Shown piece after piece: positions 51,938 through 61,530 of a DNA stretch of 64,000 nt (position 1 is the stretch's first letter; the number at the start of each line of letters is the position of its first letter). The stretch comes from AWTP1-13 sp963840075. Its GTDB lineage: Bacteria > Pseudomonadota > Alphaproteobacteria > Rhizobiales > Hyphomicrobiaceae. The notes under the pieces are model-generated. The model did not search any database, was not told where the DNA came from, and saw nothing but the letters and a program-made list of their open reading frames with translations. The stretch lies in the NCBI GenBank assembly GCA_963840075.1, contig CAWIXS010000017.1, positions 248,001 to 312,000 of the forward strand. The letters run 5' to 3'. The translations under genes and the position numbers were made by a program.

Positions 51938-52424
51938 CACCGCTTGGCATGAGGTTCCGGAGCGTGCCACGAGGGTCTCCCCTCCTCCTTGCGGGGAGGG
52001 GTTGGGGGTGGGGTGCTTGCGGCCGCTTCGTCCGTACTGTGCGTTCCGCCAACGACCTCCATGCTCGGGCGCGTCGAGAAGCACGCGCAGTCGACGATGG
52101 TCTATCCTTCCGTGCGCACCTCGCGCGCCCTTTTTTCCAAGGAGTGCCCGCGGCACCCCCACCCTAGCCCCTCCCCGCACCTGCGCCGAAGGCGCACAAG
52201 CGAGCTTCGCTCGCTCTGGTCCCTGCGGGGCTGGAGGGGAGGGGAATCCGTTGGCGCAAGCGCCACCGGGGACGCGGGACCGATGGTCGGCACGTCAGCA
52301 AGAATTTGACGCTTACGGCCTGTCTTGACGTAGAGTGGCCATCCCTGCAGTCCGTCCAAGAAACCGAAGCTCGCCAACGAAGCGAAGCCGTGCAGAAGAA
52401 CTGCAGCCACGGAGAGAAACGCCC
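51938..52424. other. Intergenic region rich in family A repeats (copies 5 and 6)
   Basis: About 490 bases without a supported gene. CCTCCTTGCGGGGAGGGGTT with GGGGGTGGGG lies at about 51976-52018, and a reverse copy ACCCCCACCCTAGCCCCTCC at about 52155-52180, followed by GCGAGCTTCGCTCGC (a small hairpin) and GGAGGGGAGGGG. The beta-propeller gene follows a GGAGAGAAA ribosome site. Confidence 0.65.
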
Positions 52425-53537
52425 ATGAAGCGACTGAAGATTGCGGCGCTGGCCGCACTGCTCGCCGTCCCCGCCGCCTACGTTGCGACCCGAGCCGAGG
52501 CCCAGACGCCGCCGCAGTACAAGGTCGAGCCGTTCTGGCCGCAGCCCCTGCCCGACACCTGGATCCTGGGCCAGGTGGCCGGCATCGCCGTCGACAACGA
52601 GGACAACGTCTGGATCGTGCACCGGCCCGCCTCGCTCGTCGACGACGAGAAGGGCGCGCAGAAGGACCCGCCCGCGACACGCTGCTGCAAGGCCGCCGCC
52701 GCCGGTGCTGCAGTTCTCGCCCGACGGCAAGCTCTGCGCAGCTGGGGCGGCCCCGGCGCGGGCTTCGAGTGGCCCAAGAACGAGCACGGCATCCACGTCG
52801 ACAAGGAAGGCAACGTCTGGGTCGCCGGCAACGGCAAGGACGACCACCAGATCCTGAAGTTCACGCCCGACGGCAAGTTCCTGCAGCAGGTCGGCAAGGC
52901 CGGCTCGACCGGCGGCTCCAGGAGCACCTCCCAGCTCGGCCGCCCCGCCCACATGGTGACCGACGACGCCGCGGGCGAGCTCTATGTGGCGGATGGCTAC
53001 CTCAACCGCCGCATCATCGTGCTCGACAGCAAGACCGGTGCCTACAAGCGCTACTTCGGCGCCTACGGCACCAGGGAGACGACCGACGACAAGCTGCCGC
53101 CCTATACGCCGGTCGCCATCACGGCGCTGTCGAAGTCCTTCTCCAACCCGGTGCACTGCGTGCGGCTGTCGCGCGACGGCCTCGTCTACGTCTGCGACCG
53201 CGCCAACGACCGCATCCAGGTGTTCAGGAAGGACGGCACCTTCGTGAAGGAGTTCCAGGTCGAGCCGCAGACCCTGCAGAACGGTGCGGTGTGGGACCTC
53301 GTGCTCTCCGAGGACACCGCCCAGCGCTACATCTTCGTCGCCGACGGCGCCAACATGGCCGTCATGACGCTCGACCGCGAGACCGGCAAGAAGCTCTCGA
53401 GCTTCGGCAGGCCGGGGCGCATGGCCGGCGAGTTCAAGTGGGTGCACAACATGGCGATCGACTCCAAGGGCAACCTCTACACGTCAGAGGTCGGCCACGG
53501 TCGCCGTGCGCAAAAGTTCAACCGTGTGAAGCAGTAG
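52425..53537 (+). CDS. Secreted NHL/six-bladed beta-propeller protein
   Basis: A 370-aa exported protein: signal peptide MKRLKIAALAALLAVPAAYV cut near AEAQ, then propeller repeats (GIAVDNEDNVWIVHRPAS, GIHVDKEGNVWVAGNGKDDH, VYVCDRANDRIQVFRKDGTF, MAIDSKGNLYTSEVG). Related proteins include peptidylglycine-type propellers encoded beside amidohydrolases. Residues about 91-104 are garbled: the expected PPVLQFSPDGKLL is readable only in a shifted frame, so one base is gained near 52700 and one lost near 52733, cancelling out. The gene stays open. Confidence 0.82.
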   Translation: MKRLKIAALAALLAVPAAYVATRAEAQTPPQYKVEPFWPQPLPDTWILGQVAGIAVDNEDNVWIVHRPASLVDDEKGAQKDPPATRCCKAAAAGAAVLARRQALRSWGGPGAGFEWPKNEHGIHVDKEGNVWVAGNGKDDHQILKFTPDGKFLQQVGKAGSTGGSRSTSQLGRPAHMVTDDAAGELYVADGYLNRRIIVLDSKTGAYKRYFGAYGTRETTDDKLPPYTPVAITALSKSFSNPVHCVRLSRDGLVYVCDRANDRIQVFRKDGTFVKEFQVEPQTLQNGAVWDLVLSEDTAQRYIFVADGANMAVMTLDRETGKKLSSFGRPGRMAGEFKWVHNMAIDSKGNLYTSEVGHGRRAQKFNRVKQ

Positions 53538-53579
53538 CCGCAGGGTGCGACGCGGCGAACGAGCGTTGCAGACCGAGAC

Positions 53580-53655
53580 GTGAAGTCGTGAGATCGTGAA
53601 GTCGTGAGATCGCAAAATCGATTTCACGACTTGGCGACTTCACGAGGTTGCGCGA
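53580..53655. repeat. Interspersed repeat, family B copy 2
   Basis: GTGAAGTCGTGAGATC is repeated directly with a period of 18 bases, then faces ATTTCACGACTTGGCGACTT as an inverted arm. The same words occur at 6525-6598. Confidence 0.7.
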
Positions 53656-53727
53656 TTGTGGCGGGGTCTTTCGCGGTCGAGGCCAACGCTGCCGCCGGCA
53701 AGGCCGGCGTGCGCGCAACCAGTGACC

Positions 53728-53845
53728 TTGTCATGCCGGGGCTTGTCTCCGGCATCCAGCCAGCAACGAGCGCTGACGAACGTGGATAGATGGATTCCGC
53801 CGACGCCGGCCTTCGCCGGTGCAGGCAAACGCCGGAATGACAAGG
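53728..53845. repeat. Interspersed repeat, family D copy 2
   Basis: Begins CTTGTCATGCCGGGGCTTGT and ends CGCCGGAATGACAAG, so its outer ends are an inverted pair; ATGGATTCCGCCGACGCCGG lies in the centre. It is related to 25905-26025. Confidence 0.65.
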
Positions 53846-53905
53846 TTGGGACAAGCGGCGGCGGCAGCGTTGGCCTCGACCGCGAAAAGGTGCCGGCGGA
53901 CCGGG

Positions 53906-54403
53906 TCAGGCGTGCCCTTCGGTCTCGAACATGGAGGAGGCCAGCGCCTCGCGGCTCTCCTTGCCGGCCCACACCACGAACTGGAAGGCCTGATAGTAGC
54001 GCTCGCAGGCCTCCAGAGCCAGCTTGAACAGCGCCTCGCACTGCCCCTCGGTCGCCAGCGTGCCGTTCAGCATCAACCCGTGGCGGTACATGATGAGCCC
54101 CTCATGCAACCACACGTCGAAATGGCCGAGCCAGAGCTGCTCGTTGATCTGCGCCACCAGGCGATAGACCTCGTTGAGCCGGTTCTCGGGGATCTTGGCG
54201 TCGAAGGCCGAGGCGACATGCAGCGTCTCGAGATCGCTCCGCCAGTTGAGCGACACGTGATAGTCGGTCCATTGCCCGGCGACTGTCAGCGTCAACTCGT
54301 CGTCGCCGGCCCGGTCCATGGCCCACCCGTGCTTGCCGGCAATGTGCTCGACCAGATCGAGGGGGTTGTTGGTGCGGGTATGGCCCGACTCGGCGCTTGC
54401 CAT
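53906..54403 (-). CDS. YbjN-domain protein
   Basis: A 165-aa protein of the YbjN family, a small alpha/beta domain. Recognisable parts are NPLDLVEHIAGKHGWAMDR, SLNWRSDLETLHVASAFDAK, LVAQINEQLWLGHFDVWLHE and CERYYQAFQFVVWAGKE. The family is linked to sensory or secretion regulation but without a defined biochemical activity. The start at 54403 is preferred since AGGAG lies 11 bases upstream; GTG at 54412 would be too close to it. Confidence 0.8.
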   Translation of the reverse strand: MASAESGHTRTNNPLDLVEHIAGKHGWAMDRAGDDELTLTVAGQWTDYHVSLNWRSDLETLHVASAFDAKIPENRLNEVYRLVAQINEQLWLGHFDVWLHEGLIMYRHGLMLNGTLATEGQCEALFKLALEACERYYQAFQFVVWAGKESREALASSMFETEGHA

Positions 54404-54428
54404 CGTGTCCACAGCTCCTTTGCCGCGC

Positions 54429-54485
54429 TTTTCGCAGCGGGCCTTCTGCAGCGGGCCTACTGCAGCAGGCCTACTGCAGCGGGCC
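54429..54485. repeat. 14-bp tandem repeat, about four units
   Basis: Units of the form TACTGCAGCGGGCC with small changes (TTC, TAC, and GCAGCAGGCC) follow each other with a period of 14 bases in the gap between the YbjN and UbiK genes. Confidence 0.75.
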
Positions 54486-54667
54486 TTACGTGCCTGCCTC
54501 GACCGTCCCTGCCTCGTCGGCAGCCCCGTGTATCGGCCGCAGGCGTCAACGATTCATGACGTAAGCGAGCGGCCACCGCCCTGCAAGCCGACCACCCCAC
54601 TCTCCACGGCCAAAATGACCGCGAAGCGGCGAGAGCTGTGCAAAAGACCGAAGCCGGATGCCACGCC

Positions 54668-54928
54668 CTAATGGCGCAGGCGGGCCAGCTCCGCCTCGAG
54701 CTCGCTCACGCGTGCGCCGAGCCGCTCGTTCTCGTCGCGCGCCCTGGCGGCCATCTCCTTGACCGCCTCGAACTCCTCGCGCTGCACCACATCCATGTCG
54801 CGCAGGATGCGCTCGCCCTGCGCCTTCATCAGCGTTTCAACCTCCCGGCGCATGCCCTGGGCGGCGCCGGCCGCGTCGGTGAGGAGCCGCGCCAGATCGT
54901 CGAGGAAGCGGTTGGTCGTCTGCGTCAC
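54668..54928 (-). CDS. ubiK: Accessory factor UbiK/BMFP-family coiled-coil protein
   Basis: An 86-aa helical protein: MTQTTNRFLDDLARLLTDAA, a membrane-interacting helix, then VVQREEFEAVKEMAARARDE and a C-terminal coiled coil ending ELEAELARLRH. It matches the UbiK (YqiC) family, which assists late steps of ubiquinone synthesis, and the BMFP fusogenic proteins. Start is GTG at 54928 with an AGGAGA ribosome site. It is divergent from lgt, a neighbourhood seen in alphaproteobacteria. Confidence 0.85.
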   Translation of the reverse strand: MTQTTNRFLDDLARLLTDAAGAAQGMRREVETLMKAQGERILRDMDVVQREEFEAVKEMAARARDENERLGARVSELEAELARLRH

Positions 54929-55052
54929 TGCGCTCTCCTGCGTCTGCCGGGCGGGACGCCCGCGATGCCCGGCTGTATGATGGGGATCGGGCTGCGCCCG
55001 ATCAAGCGGGACATCTTGACAAGTCGCCAGCCTGTGCTCGAAACCTGCGCCC

Positions 55053-55904
55053 ATGCCGATCCTAGCAATCCCCTACCCGAAGATCGAGCCGGAGCTGCTC
55101 CACATCTGGGGGCCGTTCTCGATCAAGTGGTACGGGCTTGCCTACGTTGCGGGCCTGGTTCTGGGGTGGCTCTATATCAAGCACCTGCTCGGCAGGAACA
55201 AGCTCTGGGCCCACGATAAGCCCCCGTTCTCGCGAGAGGCCACCGACGACCTGTTCATCTACATAGCCGCCGGCGTGCTGCTCGGAGGGCGGCTCGGCCA
55301 CGTGCTGTTCTACGACCCCGCCTACTACCTGTCCGATCCGTTGGGCATCCTCGCGCTGTGGAAGGGCGGCATGTCGTTCCACGGCGGGTTGATCGGCGCC
55401 ACCATCGGAGCTGCCCTGTTCGCCCGCCGCTTCAAGGCCGATGCGTGGAGCGTCTTCGATACCTGTGCGGCGGCGGTTCCGATCGGCCTGTTGTTCGGCC
55501 GGATCGCCAATTTCATCAACGCCGAGCTGTGGGGCCGCCCGACCGGCGTGCCCTGGGCCATGGTGTTTCCAACCGACCCGGCGCAGGTGGAGCGCCATCC
55601 CAGCCAGCTCTACGAGGCCTTCCTCGAGGGACTCGTGCTGTTTGCGGCTCTGTGGTGGCTCGCACATCGCGCCATGGCCCTGCGCCGGCCCGGCATCGTC
55701 GCCGGCGCGTTTCTGCTCGGCTACGGCCTCGCCCGCTCGTTCTGCGAGCTCTTCCGCCAGCCGGACGATGGCCACCTGCTGACGCTCGGCCCGTTCACCG
55801 CCGGCATCATCTATTCCCTGCCGATGATCGCCGCGGGCATCTGGATGCTGCGCGAGGCCGGCAGGCGCACACCCGCGGCAGCCGATGTCAAGAGCCCGAG
55901 CTGA
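55053..55904 (+). CDS. lgt: Prolipoprotein diacylglyceryl transferase
   Basis: A 283-aa inner-membrane enzyme attaching diacylglycerol to the lipobox cysteine of prolipoproteins. It has seven membrane segments and the Lgt signature GRIANFINAELWGRPT; further conserved parts are FSIKWYGLAYVAG, GGRLGHVLFYDPAYYL, GGMSFHGGLIG and HPSQLYEA. It acts on the several lipoproteins in this window. Its last 20 bases overlap the methyltransferase gene. Confidence 0.96.
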   Translation: MPILAIPYPKIEPELLHIWGPFSIKWYGLAYVAGLVLGWLYIKHLLGRNKLWAHDKPPFSREATDDLFIYIAAGVLLGGRLGHVLFYDPAYYLSDPLGILALWKGGMSFHGGLIGATIGAALFARRFKADAWSVFDTCAAAVPIGLLFGRIANFINAELWGRPTGVPWAMVFPTDPAQVERHPSQLYEAFLEGLVLFAALWWLAHRAMALRRPGIVAGAFLLGYGLARSFCELFRQPDDGHLLTLGPFTAGIIYSLPMIAAGIWMLREAGRRTPAAADVKSPS

Positions 55905-56988
55905 CGCCTCGGCGGAAACGCTGGCAGCGCGCCTGCGCGCGCGCATCCGCCGGGAAGGAGCGATGCCGGTGGACCGGTTCATGCAGGCCTGCCTCGAGGA
56001 CCCCGTGCACGGCTACCGCATGAAGCCGGAGAGCATCGGGGCCGGCGGCGACTTCATCACCGCGCCCGAGATCAGCCAGGTGTTCGGCGAGCTGATCGGC
56101 CTGTGGTGCGCGGTGGCCTGGCAGGGCATGGGCCGGCCGGCGCCGCTGCATCTCGTCGAGCTCGGGCCGGGGCGCGGCACCCTGATGCGCGACGCCCTGC
56201 GGGCCGCGCGCGTGGCGCCGGCCTTCCTGCAGGCCCTGACCGTGCATCTCGTCGAGATCAGCCCGCCGTTGCGCAAATGGCAGCGCCGGCTGCTGCCCGG
56301 CACGGACCCCGAGGCGAAATCCCCTCCCGTCGCGTGGCATGCCACGCTGCAGGAGGTGCCGGCCGGCCCCGCCATCGTCATCGGCAACGAGTTCCTCGAC
56401 GCCCTTCCCATCCGCCAGGTCGTCCGTGGCGACGATGCCTGGCACGAGCGCGTCGTGGAGGCCGGGCCCGACGGCGCCCTGCGGTACGCGACCGGGCCGG
56501 AGGTGAGCCGTCCGAGCGCAGCGCCCCGGCCGGAGCCGGGCGCGATTGCCGAGCTGCGGCCCGGCGAGGACGACCTGCTTGCAACGCTCGCGGCGCGCAC
56601 CGGGCCCCTCGTTGCCCTCTTCCTCGACTACGGCCCGGCACAGCCGTCCCTCGGCGATAGCCTGCAGGCGGTGCGGGGCCATGCCTACACGAGCCCGCTG
56701 TCGGAGCCCGGCACAGCGGACCTGACGGCGCACGTGCAGTTCGCGGGCTTCGCCGGCAAGGCGCGCGGCGCGGGGCTGGCGGTCGCAGGGCCGATCACCC
56801 AGGCGGAATTCCTCGGGCGGCTCGGCATCGCCGAGCGTACGGCGAGGCTGATGGCGGCCAATCCGGGGCGCGCGGGAGAGATCGAGACGGCAACGCAGCG
56901 CCTGATGTCGCCCACCGGCATGGGACAGCTGTTCAAGGCGGTCGCGGTGCATTCGCCGGGGCTACCGCCGCCGCCGGCATTCGGCTAG
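55885..56988 (+). CDS. MidA/NDUFAF7-like SAM-dependent methyltransferase
   Basis: A 367-aa methyltransferase. It begins with DPVHGYRMKPESIGAGGDFI and TAPEISQVFGELIGLW, then the SAM motif LVELGPGRGTLMRDALRA, VIGNEFLDALPIRQVV and LFLDYGPAQP. In mitochondria NDUFAF7 dimethylates an arginine of a complex I subunit; bacterial relatives are presumed arginine methyltransferases. It overlaps lgt by 20 bases and is followed by pgeF 9 bases later, forming an lgt-methyltransferase-pgeF operon common in alphaproteobacteria. Confidence 0.9.
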   Translation: MSRARADASAETLAARLRARIRREGAMPVDRFMQACLEDPVHGYRMKPESIGAGGDFITAPEISQVFGELIGLWCAVAWQGMGRPAPLHLVELGPGRGTLMRDALRAARVAPAFLQALTVHLVEISPPLRKWQRRLLPGTDPEAKSPPVAWHATLQEVPAGPAIVIGNEFLDALPIRQVVRGDDAWHERVVEAGPDGALRYATGPEVSRPSAAPRPEPGAIAELRPGEDDLLATLAARTGPLVALFLDYGPAQPSLGDSLQAVRGHAYTSPLSEPGTADLTAHVQFAGFAGKARGAGLAVAGPITQAEFLGRLGIAERTARLMAANPGRAGEIETATQRLMSPTGMGQLFKAVAVHSPGLPPPPAFG

Positions 56989-56997
56989 GACGTCGGC

Positions 56998-57769
56998 ATG
57001 CTGCAACCCTTCCTGGCCGATCGGCTCGCCGACCTGCCCGGCATCGCGCACGGGTTCTTCACGCGCAACGGCGGCGTGTCGCACGGCATCTATGCCAGCC
57101 TCAACTGCGGTCCGGGCTCCGGAGACGATGCGGGCGCGGTGCACGCGAACCGCGCCCGCGTGGCCACCCACCTCGGGGCAGGCGATCTCGTCACGGCGCA
57201 TCAGGTCCACGGCACGACGGCTCTGATCGTCGACGGGCCGTGGTCCGGCCGCTGCCGGCCGGCCCAAGGCCGACGCCCTGGTGACGGCGGCGCGCGGGCT
57301 GGCGCTCGGCGTGCTGACCGCGGATTGCGCCCCCATTCTCCTGGCCGAGCCCCAGGCCGGGGTGGTCGCAGCAGTGCACGCCGGCTGGCGCGGCGCGCTC
57401 GCCGGCATCGTCGAATCCTGCCTCGACGCCATGGCAGGGCTGGGTGCCCGGCGCCGGCGCATCCGCGCCGCTGTCGGCCCCTGCATCGGCCGGGAGGCCT
57501 ACGAGGTCGGGCCAGAGTTCCAGGCCGAGTTTCGCACGCGCGACGCCGCCAGCGCAGCGTTCTTCGTGCAGGACGGCGCTGCAGCACGCCCGCGCTTCGA
57601 TCTGTCCGCCTACGCCCTCGACCGGCTGCGACGCGCCGGCATCGCCGAGGCGCAAGCGCTCGCGATCTGCAATTTCACGCGGCAGGAGGATTTTTTCAGC
57701 TACCGCAGATCCCGGGTCCGCGGGGACGCCGACTACGGCCGGCAGATCGCTGCCATCGTATTGACTTAG
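56998..57769 (+). pseudogene. pgeF: Polyphenol oxidase/peptidoglycan editing factor PgeF, single-base frameshift
   Basis: Family members (YfiH) are multicopper-type oxidases or purine nucleosidases and also edit peptidoglycan precursors. The first part reads GFFTRNGGVSHGIYASLNCG and VTAHQVHGTTALIVDGPW (conserved His). An extra T near 57244 shifts the frame; the next frame continues KADALVTAARGLALGVLTAD and VVAAVHAGWRGALAGIVE, with ending FFSYRRSRVRGDADYGRQ. Without the extra base the product is a normal 256 aa. Confidence 0.88.
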
Positions 57770-57972
57770 TATTGAGTTTCCACATGTTTTGCAGTGCCCG
57801 GCGATCGCTCTTCAGGGGCGCTTTGGTTTTTTCCCTGGGTTTGTCGGGCCGGCGTATTGTCAGGGGGAAGGGAGTCTGCTGGGGTAGTCAGCCGTAGAAT
57901 CACCCGCCGCAGGGTCAGTAAGTCGGCAGCCGGGATTCAGCTGGACTTAAGAAGGACAAGGGGGACGTCACG

Positions 57973-59010
57973 GTGACGACAAGGGACGCTGCTGCGGCGC
58001 AGCGCCGATGCTTGGCGATGGCGCTGAGCTCTCTCATCGTTGTTGCAGCCCTTGCGGGATGCACCGGTGGTAGCTCGCTGTTCGACTCGGTAGGGAAGAG
58101 CCCGCCGCCCGATGCTCAGACCAAGGCTGTTGCGGAGGCCCCGGTAGCCAAGGTCGCCATAAGCTCCATCGTGGGGCCGCCCGACCCGCTGGTCAAGCAA
58201 CTGCTCCAGGAGTTCACGGGCGCCTTCGAGCAGCAGCGCATCGCCGTTCTGCGGGCGAAGGACGGCGGGGCGGACTTCCTCCTGCGCCCCTATATCCTGG
58301 CGACCAGGGAGAAGGGGGGCACCAAGATCTCCTATGTCATGGATGTGTCCGACCCCAACGGCAAGCGCGTGAACCGCTTCTCGGGCGAGGAGCGCGTTGC
58401 TGCCGGCCCGAACGCGGACCCGTGGACCGCCATAACGCCGGCCGTGGCCAAGGCGATCGCCGCCAAGGCGACGGGCACCTTCGCCGCCTGGCTGCCCAAC
58501 GCGCAGACCGGCAACATTGTATCCAATGCGGGGCCGGGGCCGTCCGGCGTATCCAAGACCGCGCCCGCTTCCAAGGCAGCGCCCAAGCGGAAGACGGCCA
58601 TGCTGTCGTCGGCCCAGACCACCGGCAGCATCAGCAAGGACGGCAGTTTGACCGCCCTGGTGCCCGCGGTGCACGGCGCGCCCGGCGATGGCAAGGCGTC
58701 GCTGACTGCGGCCATCCAGCGTGAGCTGCAGTCCAAGGGTGTCTCGCTGGCGGAGCGGGCCACGCCCGAATCTTTCCGGGTGGAAGGCCTGGTGACCGTC
58801 GGCGCGGGCCGCGACGGCAAGCAGCCGATCCAGATCGAGTGGGTGGTCAAGGACCCGCAGGGCAAGAAGCTCGGCACGGTCTCGCAGAAGAACGACATCC
58901 CCGAGGGATCGCTGGACGGGCCCTGGGGCCGGGTGGCCGATCAGGCGGCGAGCGCGGCGGTACAGGGCATTCTCAAGCTCCTGCCGTCGGCGAACGAAGC
59001 CGTCAACTAG
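57973..59010 (+). CDS. Lipoprotein with duplicated domain
   Basis: A 345-aa lipoprotein: signal peptide with lipobox LAGC (Cys about residue 33). The mature protein holds two related parts of about 100 residues, one around VKQLLQEFTGAFEQQRIAVL with YVMDVSDPNGKRVNRFSGEE, and one around LTAAIQRELQSKGVSLAERA with IEWVVKDPQGKKLGTVSQKN, joined by a Lys/Ala-rich linker. The pairing of each helix with a V-DP-G-K strand points to an internal duplication. Function unknown. Start is GTG at 57973. Confidence 0.8.
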   Translation: MTTRDAAAAQRRCLAMALSSLIVVAALAGCTGGSSLFDSVGKSPPPDAQTKAVAEAPVAKVAISSIVGPPDPLVKQLLQEFTGAFEQQRIAVLRAKDGGADFLLRPYILATREKGGTKISYVMDVSDPNGKRVNRFSGEERVAAGPNADPWTAITPAVAKAIAAKATGTFAAWLPNAQTGNIVSNAGPGPSGVSKTAPASKAAPKRKTAMLSSAQTTGSISKDGSLTALVPAVHGAPGDGKASLTAAIQRELQSKGVSLAERATPESFRVEGLVTVGAGRDGKQPIQIEWVVKDPQGKKLGTVSQKNDIPEGSLDGPWGRVADQAASAAVQGILKLLPSANEAVN

Positions 59011-59167
59011 ACCGCAGCAGCGAAGGTATGGCGGCGCCGGCTGGGAGACCACCGGCACCGTTTGCATGGCGCCCGGCCGCTTGCTAGAACGCGCCATTGC
59101 GAACGGAGTGTCTCCGCCGATGCCCTTCGATACGCGAGACGCGAGCCGCAGCCGGGGAGCAGCGCGC

Positions 59168-60100
<933 letters not shown>

Positions 60101-60107
60101 GCCGGTG

Positions 60108-60141
60108 TCGGCCGGTGTCAGACCCTCCGGGTCTGACACCG
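60108..60141. repeat. Strong hairpin after prs (family C copy 2), possible terminator
   Basis: A perfect 12-bp stem, GGTGTCAGACCC-TCC-GGGTCTGACACC, just after the prs stop. It has no T-run, so it would be a weak intrinsic terminator by itself. The same core lies in the RND pump gene near 22675-22740. Confidence 0.65.
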
Positions 60142-60261
60142 TAGCTCCAACCTCATTTTGCAAGGGCGCGCCGAAGGCCGGCGCCGGACCCATTGCGCCG
60201 CCCGCTCTCCCTGCCTGCGGCCGCCGGCGGCAGCTCCTGAAGAAGGCGAATCGCGTATAAG

Positions 60262-60277
60262 CATGTAGACGTACATG
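60262..60277. promoter_or_regulatory. Palindromic operator candidate before the methyltransferase gene
   Basis: CATGTA-GACG-TACATG, a 6-bp inverted pair with a 4-base spacer, 25 bases before the methyltransferase ATG and directly behind TATAAG. It could be a site for autoregulation by the methyltransferase or a regulator. The region is clearly lower in GC than prs. Confidence 0.45.
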
Positions 60278-60301
60278 TTCTCTTTTTGTACTGTGACAAA
60301 C

Positions 60302-61522
60302 ATGAGAGTCGGGGCACTCTTTGCCGGGATCGGCGGTCTGGAGCTGGGCTTACACGCAGCCGGCCATCGGACAGTTATGTCGTGTGAGATATCGCCACCC
60401 GCTGTAGCTGTCTTGAGGGAACGGTTCGATGGCGTGCCGAACTGGTCTGACGTCAGGACGATGACGTCCCTTCCAGAAGACATAGATTTGCTGACCGCGG
60501 GCTTCCCCTGCCAAGATCTTTCACAAGCCGGGATGACGGCAGGTATTGCGGGAACACGATCGGGCCTCGTGGATCACGTATTCCGCCTCCTCGATCGCCA
60601 ACGCATTCCTGTCGTGGTCCTCGAAAACGTTTCCTTCATGCTGCAACTCGACAGAGGGGCAGCAATGAGCAGTTTGACGAGCGCATTCGAGGAACGCGGC
60701 TATCGCTGGGCATACAGAACCGTAAACTCCCTGTCGTTCCTGCCGCAACGCAGGGAGCGCGTTTTTTTTGTCGCCAGCGCGTGCGATCTAGACCCTGAAA
60801 AGGTTCTGTTTACAGACGATGCGGAGCCAAGACTTTCCACGCCGAAGTTGACCAGTCGAGCGCACGGCTTTTACTGGACCGAGGGCATCAGAGGCTTGGG
60901 TTGGGCCCCCGATGCAGTGCCCACACTGAAGAATGGCTCCACCGTGGGTATTCCATCTCCACCCGCTATCCTCTTGCCATCCGGTAGCATCATTAAGCCG
61001 GATATTCGCGATGCCGAGCGTTTGCAGGGCTTCCCGGACGATTGGACCAAGCCCGCTGAAAAGGTGGGGCGCAGTAGCCTTCGCTGGTCTCTCGTCGGCA
61101 ATGCCGTCACTGTTCCGGTTGCTGAATGGCTGGGACGTCGTTTGAAGCAACCGGGTTTCTACTTCGGCGATCTCGATGTGCCCTGGCCGAAAAAAACGTC
61201 GTGGCCGAAGGCGGCACGCTACGATGGCGCACGGCGCATTGCCGTAGACATTGGCCCGCATCCAGTCTGGCTGAAGCGCCCGCCCTTACACAAGTTTCTA
61301 GCGTATGACGGAGTGCCTCTGTCCGCCAGAGCAACAGCTGGTTTTCTGTCGCGAGCCGAGGAATCCTCCCTCCGCTTCGTTCCGGGCTTCCTCGCCGCAG
61401 TGCGGGCGCATCTGCGACGGATGGAACGGCATTCGGACGAGTCGACAATGCACCGTCGACTCGAGACCAGCAACTCCAGAAGGCGGACGATTGATCGGCT
61501 CGACCTGGCTTCCTCAGAATAG
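60302..61522 (+). CDS. DNA cytosine-5 methyltransferase (type II M subunit)
   Basis: A 406-aa C5 methyltransferase. Motif I VGALFAGIGGLELGL (SAM), motif IV GFPCQDLSQAG (catalytic Cys), motif VI VVVLENVSFM, motif VIII LPQRRERVFFVAS, and motif X SLVGNAVTVPVAEW are all present. The variable target-recognition region lies around residues 170-270. Its recognition sequence cannot be told. A Vsr endonuclease gene follows 8 bases later on the same strand and a probable nuclease converges from the right. GC is lower than the flanking genes, consistent with horizontal transfer. Confidence 0.93.
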   Translation: MRVGALFAGIGGLELGLHAAGHRTVMSCEISPPAVAVLRERFDGVPNWSDVRTMTSLPEDIDLLTAGFPCQDLSQAGMTAGIAGTRSGLVDHVFRLLDRQRIPVVVLENVSFMLQLDRGAAMSSLTSAFEERGYRWAYRTVNSLSFLPQRRERVFFVASACDLDPEKVLFTDDAEPRLSTPKLTSRAHGFYWTEGIRGLGWAPDAVPTLKNGSTVGIPSPPAILLPSGSIIKPDIRDAERLQGFPDDWTKPAEKVGRSSLRWSLVGNAVTVPVAEWLGRRLKQPGFYFGDLDVPWPKKTSWPKAARYDGARRIAVDIGPHPVWLKRPPLHKFLAYDGVPLSARATAGFLSRAEESSLRFVPGFLAAVRAHLRRMERHSDESTMHRRLETSNSRRRTIDRLDLASSE

Positions 61523-61530
61523 GGCGTTTC

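Larger units (their letters stand above)
53538..53905. other. Repeat-filled intergenic region
   Basis: About 370 bases with no supported gene, holding family B copy 2 (53580-53655) and family D copy 2 (53728-53845). Confidence 0.55.

Noticed and set aside
53580..53655. Short direct repeats that could be CRISPR or an origin iteron
   Set aside because: Units of 18 bases with inverted arms, two copies in the window, no spacers, and no replication genes nearby. Treated as a repeat family.
54429..54485. 14-bp tandem repeats as a possible regulatory array
   Set aside because: Position is between divergent or unrelated genes with no promoter pattern; no dyad symmetry beyond CTGCAG. Recorded only as a repeat.
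60302..61522. BREX or DISARM-type defence island around the methyltransferase
   Set aside because: No ATPase, helicase, PglX or PglZ homologues are within the window; only methyltransferase, Vsr and a nuclease-like gene are present.
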